Assembly (NCBI GenBank): GCA_902464375.1
Contig: CABQIM010000086.1
Coordinates: forward strand, 1 to 7,538
Length of the DNA stretch: 7,538 nucleotides
Reading direction: 5' to 3'
Source of the DNA: an uncultured bacterium
GTDB lineage: Bacteria; Cyanobacteriota; Vampirovibrionia; Gastranaerophilales; Gastranaerophilaceae
Shown piece after piece: positions 5,280-7,538 of the stretch (the stretch's first letter is position 1; every line of letters begins with the position of its first letter). The translations under genes were made by a program, and so were the position numbers. Under the pieces are notes generated by a model that searched no databases, was not told where the DNA came from, and saw nothing but the letters and a program-made list of their open reading frames with translations.

Positions 5280-5693
5280 ATGTTAATGCCAAAAAAGACA
5301 AAATACCGCAAGATGATGAAAGGTAGAATGAAAGGTACTGAAACAAGAGGTACTGAATTCGAATTTGGTCGTTATGCACTTAAGGCTCTTGAACCTGGTT
5401 GGATTACAAGCCGTCAGATTGAAGCTGCAAGACGTGCTATGACTCGTGAAATCAAACGTGGCGGTAACGTTTGGATTAAGATATTCCCAGACAAACCTAT
5501 TACAGCAAAACCTGCTGAAACTCGTATGGGTTCAGGTAAAGGTAACGTTGAATACTGGGTATCTGTAGTAAAACCAAACAGAATCTTATTTGAACTTGAT
5601 TATTTTGATAGAGCAGTTGCTATCAACGCATTAGAGTTAGCAGCTCAAAAATTACCTATCAAGGTAAAAGTTATTGAAAAAGAATCTGTATAA
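5280..5693 (+). CDS. rplP: 50S ribosomal protein L16
   Basis: L16 binds 23S rRNA near the A site and helps position tRNA. The 137-residue product is normal length. The start at 5280 is chosen over the ATG two codons later because MLMPKKTKYRK matches the family's MLxPKRTKFRK and AGGAG (5266-5270) lies 9 bases upstream. Motifs include GRYALKALEPGWITSRQIEAARRAM (about 30-54) and AETRMGSGKG (about 79-88). The arginine of that RMGxGKG motif is hydroxylated in E. coli; whether it is here is unknown. The gene sits 23 bp after rpsC and 27 bp before rpmC. Confidence 0.98.
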   Translation: MLMPKKTKYRKMMKGRMKGTETRGTEFEFGRYALKALEPGWITSRQIEAARRAMTREIKRGGNVWIKIFPDKPITAKPAETRMGSGKGNVEYWVSVVKPNRILFELDYFDRAVAINALELAAQKLPIKVKVIEKESV

Positions 5694-5720
5694 TTTGTAA
5701 TAAATTAAGGAAAAATAAAA

Positions 5721-5918
5721 ATGAAATTAAGTGAAATGCGTGAAAAAACAGTTGATGAGTTAAAACAATTTGTTGAAGATTCTAAAAAACAATTACTTAA
5801 TTTTAGAATACAAAAATCTATGCATAAGTTAGAAAACACAGCAGAGATTTCTAAAACAAAACGTTTAGTAGCTCAAGCAAAAACTGTAATTAAGGAAAAA
5901 GAGGTGTCAAATGCCTAA
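5721..5918 (+). CDS. rpmC: 50S ribosomal protein L29
   Basis: L29 is a small two-helix protein beside L23 at the tunnel exit. The 65-residue product has the typical antiparallel helical pattern: MKLSEMREKTVDELKQFVED, then LLNFRIQKSMHKLENTAEI, then KTKRLVAQAKTVIKEKE. The KLENTAxI segment is the family hallmark. AAGGA (5707-5711) lies 9 bases upstream of the ATG. The last 8 bases overlap the start of rpsQ, and the ribosome binding site of rpsQ lies within the end of this gene, so the two are probably translationally coupled. Confidence 0.96.
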   Translation: MKLSEMREKTVDELKQFVEDSKKQLLNFRIQKSMHKLENTAEISKTKRLVAQAKTVIKEKEVSNA

Positions 5919-6156
5919 AAAAGAAAAACAAGGTGTTGTAATTAGTGACAAAATGGATAAGACAGTAGTTGTTAAAGTTGCGTCATACAATCCACACCCA
6001 AAATATAAAAAGATTATTGAATCTAACAAAAACTACAAAGCTCATGATGAAAAGAATGAATGCGGCATCGGTGATACAGTTAGAATTATCGAATCTAAGC
6101 CAATTTCAGGAAGCAAAAGATGGGTTGTTGAATCTATCGTTGAAAAAGCTAAGTAG
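5911..6156 (+). CDS. rpsQ: 30S ribosomal protein S17
   Basis: S17 is a primary 16S rRNA-binding protein with an OB fold. The 81-residue product carries GVVISDKMDKTVVVKV near the start, HPKYKKII, YKAHDEKNECGIGDTVRI and the C-terminal motif ESKPISGSKRWVV, all standard for the family. The start at 5911 overlaps rpmC by 8 bp, with GAGGTG (5901-5906) 4 bases upstream. A smaller reading frame inside it from 5969 is only a shadow. In E. coli the S10 operon ends after this gene and the spc operon begins at rplN. A long 142-bp spacer lies at the same junction here. Confidence 0.97.
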   Translation: MPKKEKQGVVISDKMDKTVVVKVASYNPHPKYKKIIESNKNYKAHDEKNECGIGDTVRIIESKPISGSKRWVVESIVEKAK

Positions 6157-6190
6157 TATTTGAAAAATCTGTTCGGGTGAATCTAACGCA

Positions 6191-6237
6191 AGGTTCATGG
6201 ACGTACAGGAGGTAAGGTAAAATATTTTACTGAACCT
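6191..6237 (+). other. Enclosed palindrome with an orphan Shine-Dalgarno motif
   Basis: AGGTTCA (6191-6197) and TGAACCT (6231-6237) are perfect reverse complements. They enclose a 14-bp perfect palindrome, GTAAAATATTTTAC (6217-6230), that abuts the right arm, and a strong Shine-Dalgarno word AGGAGGT (6207-6213) with no start codon at a usable distance after it. The RNA could form a bent or branched stem with the motif exposed in a loop. A ribosome or protein binding site is possible. Function unknown. Confidence 0.5.
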
Positions 6238-6253
6238 AAAAGAGAATAAGGTT

Positions 6254-6273
6254 GGGGGAATTAATTTTCCCCT
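6254..6273 (+). other. GGGGAA/TTCCCC hairpin before rplN
   Basis: GGGGAA (6255-6260) pairs with TTCCCC (6267-6272) around a 6-base AT loop, with a possible G-U pair outside (6254 with 6273). It ends 12 bases before the rplN ribosome binding site. No T-tract follows. No convincing spc-type promoter was found in the spacer: TTGAAA at 6160-6165 lacks a good partner, and TAAAAT at 6218-6223 lacks a good -35. Confidence 0.45.
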
Positions 6274-6298
6274 AGCAAAAACAAAAGGAAACGGAAAA

Positions 6299-6667
6299 AT
6301 GATACAACAAGAAACAAGACTAGTAGTAGCAGATAATACAGGTGCTAAAGAATTATTAGTTATCCGTGTAATGGGAAGCTCAAACAAAAAGTTTGCGGCT
6401 GTTGGTGATGTTGTTGTTGCAACTGTTAAGGATGCAACTCCTAATATGACAGTTAAAAAGTCAGAAGTTGTAAAAGCAGTTATCGTAAGAACTAAACACG
6501 ATATCAAACGTGCTGACGGTTCTGTAATCAGATTTGATGAAAACGCAGCTGTTATTATTAACAAAGATGGCAACCCACGTGGAACCCGTGTTTTCGGACC
6601 TGTAGCAAGAGAACTTCGTGATAAAAACTTCATGAAGATTGTTTCATTAGCTCCAGAAGTTATCTAG
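6299..6667 (+). CDS. rplN: 50S ribosomal protein L14
   Basis: L14 is a conserved 50S interface protein that contacts 16S helix 14 and is the docking site for the silencing factor RsfS. The 122-residue product is exactly the usual size and starts MIQQETRLVVADNTGAKELL. It has the VGDVVVATVKDATPN segment, VIVRTKHDIKRADGS and the C-terminal signature NPRGTRVFGPVARELRDKNF. AAGGA (6285-6289) lies 9 bases before the ATG. It opens the spc-like part of the cluster after a 142-bp structured spacer. A long antisense frame over it is a shadow. Confidence 0.98.
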   Translation: MIQQETRLVVADNTGAKELLVIRVMGSSNKKFAAVGDVVVATVKDATPNMTVKKSEVVKAVIVRTKHDIKRADGSVIRFDENAAVIINKDGNPRGTRVFGPVARELRDKNFMKIVSLAPEVI

Positions 6668-6683
6668 GGCTGGTGGTTAGAAG

Positions 6684-6713
6684 CCGTGATGAAGTTAAGA
6701 CTTCCGCTCACGG
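6684..6713 (+). other. Interrupted hairpin in the rplN-rplX spacer
   Basis: CCGTGA (6684-6689) pairs with TCACGG (6708-6713), and inside it GAAGT (6691-6695) pairs with ACTTC (6700-6704) around a TAAG loop, with a small 1x3 internal loop between the stems. A competing short pairing, GGCT (6668-6671) with AGCC (6682-6685), starts immediately after the rplN stop. The 3' side is A-rich repeats rather than a T-tract, so this is not a standard terminator. Confidence 0.55.
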
Positions 6714-6734
6714 GAATATAGAATATAGGATATA
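6714..6734 (+). repeat. Three tandem 7-bp repeats ending in a TATAAT box
   Basis: GAATATA (6714-6720), GAATATA (6721-6727) and GGATATA (6728-6734) are adjacent direct repeats. The last runs into a perfect TATAAT (6731-6736), but no -35 box is found at 16-18 bp. A weak alternative is TTAAGA (6695-6700), 16 bp and TATAGA (6717-6722). The hexamer may be chance in AT-rich DNA. Confidence 0.5.
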
Positions 6735-6761
6735 ATCCAAAAATTCAAACGGAGAAAAAAA

Positions 6762-7100
6762 ATGACAGATAGTAATAAAAAAAGCTTGCACGTAAAGACT
6801 GGTGATAGAGTTATCATCACAGCAGGCAAGGATAAAGGAAAGACTGGTAACATCAAAAAATCTATTCCATCTGAATCTCAAGTTGTAGTAGAAGGTGTTA
6901 ACATGATTACCAAGGCTACCAAAGCAAATCCCGCATACGGAATCCAAGGCGGCTTGATTAAAAAAGAAGCTCCTATTGATTCTTCAAACGTTATGATAGT
7001 ATGCCCAAGTTGCGAAAAGCCAACCAGAGTAAAGCATGCAGAAGTGGACGGTAAAAAAGTTCGCGTTTGCAAAAAATGTGGTGAACAGTTAGACGCTTAG
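6762..7100 (+). CDS. rplX: 50S ribosomal protein L24 with C-terminal zinc ribbon
   Basis: L24 is one of the two proteins that initiate 50S assembly and lies near the tunnel exit. The 112-residue product has a KOW motif at about 11-37 (VKTGDRVIITAGKDKGKTGN) and the family segment EGVNMITK (44-51). It then has SSNVMIVCPSCEKPTRVKH and RVCKKCG, giving cysteines at about 81, 84, 103 and 106, an intact four-cysteine zinc-ribbon pattern. Many bacteria have this tail, while E. coli and, as I recall, photosynthetic Cyanobacteria lack it. GGAGAA (6751-6756) lies 5 bases before the ATG. Zinc binding is inferred from the pattern. Confidence 0.97.
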   Translation: MTDSNKKSLHVKTGDRVIITAGKDKGKTGNIKKSIPSESQVVVEGVNMITKATKANPAYGIQGGLIKKEAPIDSSNVMIVCPSCEKPTRVKHAEVDGKKVRVCKKCGEQLDA

Positions 7101-7201
7101 TATGAGGCGGATATAATATACCGATGAGGTTTAAGCACTCTGAGATTATTATTCCGTATTAACTTGATACTAATTCCGTCACTAAGAAAAGGAAAAGAAA
7201 A
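7101..7201 (+). other. rplX-rplE spacer with short repeats
   Basis: GGATATAAT (7109-7117) also occurs in the rplN-rplX spacer (6728-6736) and includes TATAAT. It lies inside a small palindrome, CGG (7108-7110) with CCG (7121-7123), with AT pairs inside. ATTCCGT is directly repeated at 7151-7157 and 7173-7179. No good -35 box accompanies the TATAAT. AAGGA (7189-7193) is the rplE ribosome binding site. No gene is seen. Confidence 0.4.
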
Positions 7202-7538
7202 ATGACAAGAACTAAAAGCTTAAGAGCAAAATATGATGAAGAAGTAAAAGCAGCACTTAAAGAAAAATTTGGTTACAAAAACGATATGATGATTCCTAGA
7301 CTTCACAAAATCGTTTTGAACATGGGTGTTGGTGAAGCTTCTCACAACTCAAAAATTGCTGATGCAATTCAAGCTCAACTAACTAAAATTGCTGGTCAAA
7401 AAGCAATGGTTACAAAGGCAAAGAAATCTATCGCTTCTTACAAATTAAGAGAAGGGATGCCTGTTGGTGCTATGGTTACTTTGCGTGGTGAAAGAATGTA
7501 TGATTTCTTGCAAAAGTTAATCTGCGTTGTTCTTCCTC
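7202..7538 (+). CDS. rplE: 50S ribosomal protein L5, N-terminal part cut by window edge
   Basis: L5 binds 5S rRNA and forms part of the central protuberance, contacting the P-site tRNA and S13. The frame from ATG 7202 is open to the window end, giving 112 codons. It begins MTRTKSLRAKYDEEVKAAL and contains MMIPRLHKIVLNMGVGEAS, the L5 signature, then LTKIAGQKAMVTKAKKSIA and REGMPVGAMVTLRGERMYDF. L5 is usually about 180 residues, so roughly the last 70 are outside. AAGGA (7189-7193) lies 8 bases upstream. rpsZ or rpsN, rpsH and rplF would be expected next by analogy with other spc operons, but cannot be seen. Confidence 0.97.
   Translation, partial: MTRTKSLRAKYDEEVKAALKEKFGYKNDMMIPRLHKIVLNMGVGEASHNSKIADAIQAQLTKIAGQKAMVTKAKKSIASYKLREGMPVGAMVTLRGERMYDFLQKLICVVLP

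Noticed and set aside
6157..6298. spc-type promoter before rplN
   Set aside because: No -35/-10 pair at 16-18 bp spacing has acceptable matches. TTGAAA (6160-6165) and TAAAAT (6218-6223) both lack partners.
6106..6633. A 175-codon antisense frame over rpsQ-rplN
   Set aside because: It lies largely opposite the conserved L14 gene, with no recognisable domain or ribosome binding site. It is a shadow despite its length.
449..7100. Possible TGA recoding, because none of the 13 plus-strand stops is TGA
   Set aside because: Tryptophans are encoded by TGG, no in-frame TGA occurs in the genes, and TAA/TAG preference is expected in a low-GC genome.
1..7538. CRISPR array, tRNA, rRNA, insertion sequence or defence genes
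   Set aside because: No regularly spaced long repeats, no cloverleaf, no transposase frame and no non-ribosomal protein were found on either strand.

Overview
This window is the first part of a bacterial ribosomal-protein supercluster (the S10 operon running into the spc operon). A divergently transcribed rpmE (L31) is cut by the left edge. On the plus strand follow rpsJ, rplC, rplD, rplW, rplB, rpsS, rplV, rpsC, rplP, rpmC, rpsQ, rplN, rplX and a 5' fragment of rplE cut by the right edge. Every recognisable protein-coding gene encodes a ribosomal protein. All 14 visible starts are ATG, nearly all with an AAGGA- or AGGAG-type ribosome binding site, and the 13 plus-strand stops are TAA or TAG.

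Organism (inference): a low-GC bacterium related to Cyanobacteria, most likely a non-photosynthetic sister lineage (Melainabacteria/Vampirovibrionia, for example gut Gastranaerophilales). The S10 C-terminus (LDLPAGVDIEVKL), the L3 core (GSKNHREPGSIGAGTTP), the L2 tail (PWGKPALGYKTRKKGK) and the L16 start (MLMPKKTKYRK) resemble cyanobacterial proteins. Two things differ from what I recall of photosynthetic Cyanobacteria: rpsJ sits directly before rplC rather than with tufA, and L31 and L24 both keep four zinc-type cysteines.

Layout. 1-163: rpmE on the minus strand. 164-448: a divergent control region with a good promoter on each strand, a hairpin in the rpmE leader, and a perfect 9-bp inverted repeat at the predicted rpsJ transcription start. 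449-3741: rpsJ, rplC, rplD, rplW and rplB, with long structured spacers after rpsJ (288 bp), rplC (163 bp) and rplW (122 bp), but rplD and rplW overlapping by one base. 3742-3837: a spacer with an 11-bp hairpin. 3838-6156: the tightly packed rpsS-rplV-rpsC-rplP-rpmC-rpsQ block, with spacers of 56, 13, 23 and 27 bp and an 8-bp rpmC/rpsQ overlap. 6157-7538: rplN, rplX and partial rplE, again with long structured spacers (142, 94 and 101 bp).

The genes supply adjacent parts of both subunits: tunnel and early-assembly proteins of the 50S (L3, L4, L23, L2, L22, L29, L24, L5, L14, L16, L31) and 30S head or decoding proteins (S10, S19, S3, S17). The genes themselves are ordinary. What deserves a second look is the non-coding DNA: spacer after spacer carries non-identical hairpins without terminator T-tracts, small shared words and at least one fragment resembling a widespread dispersed repeat. 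I found no novel protein system.
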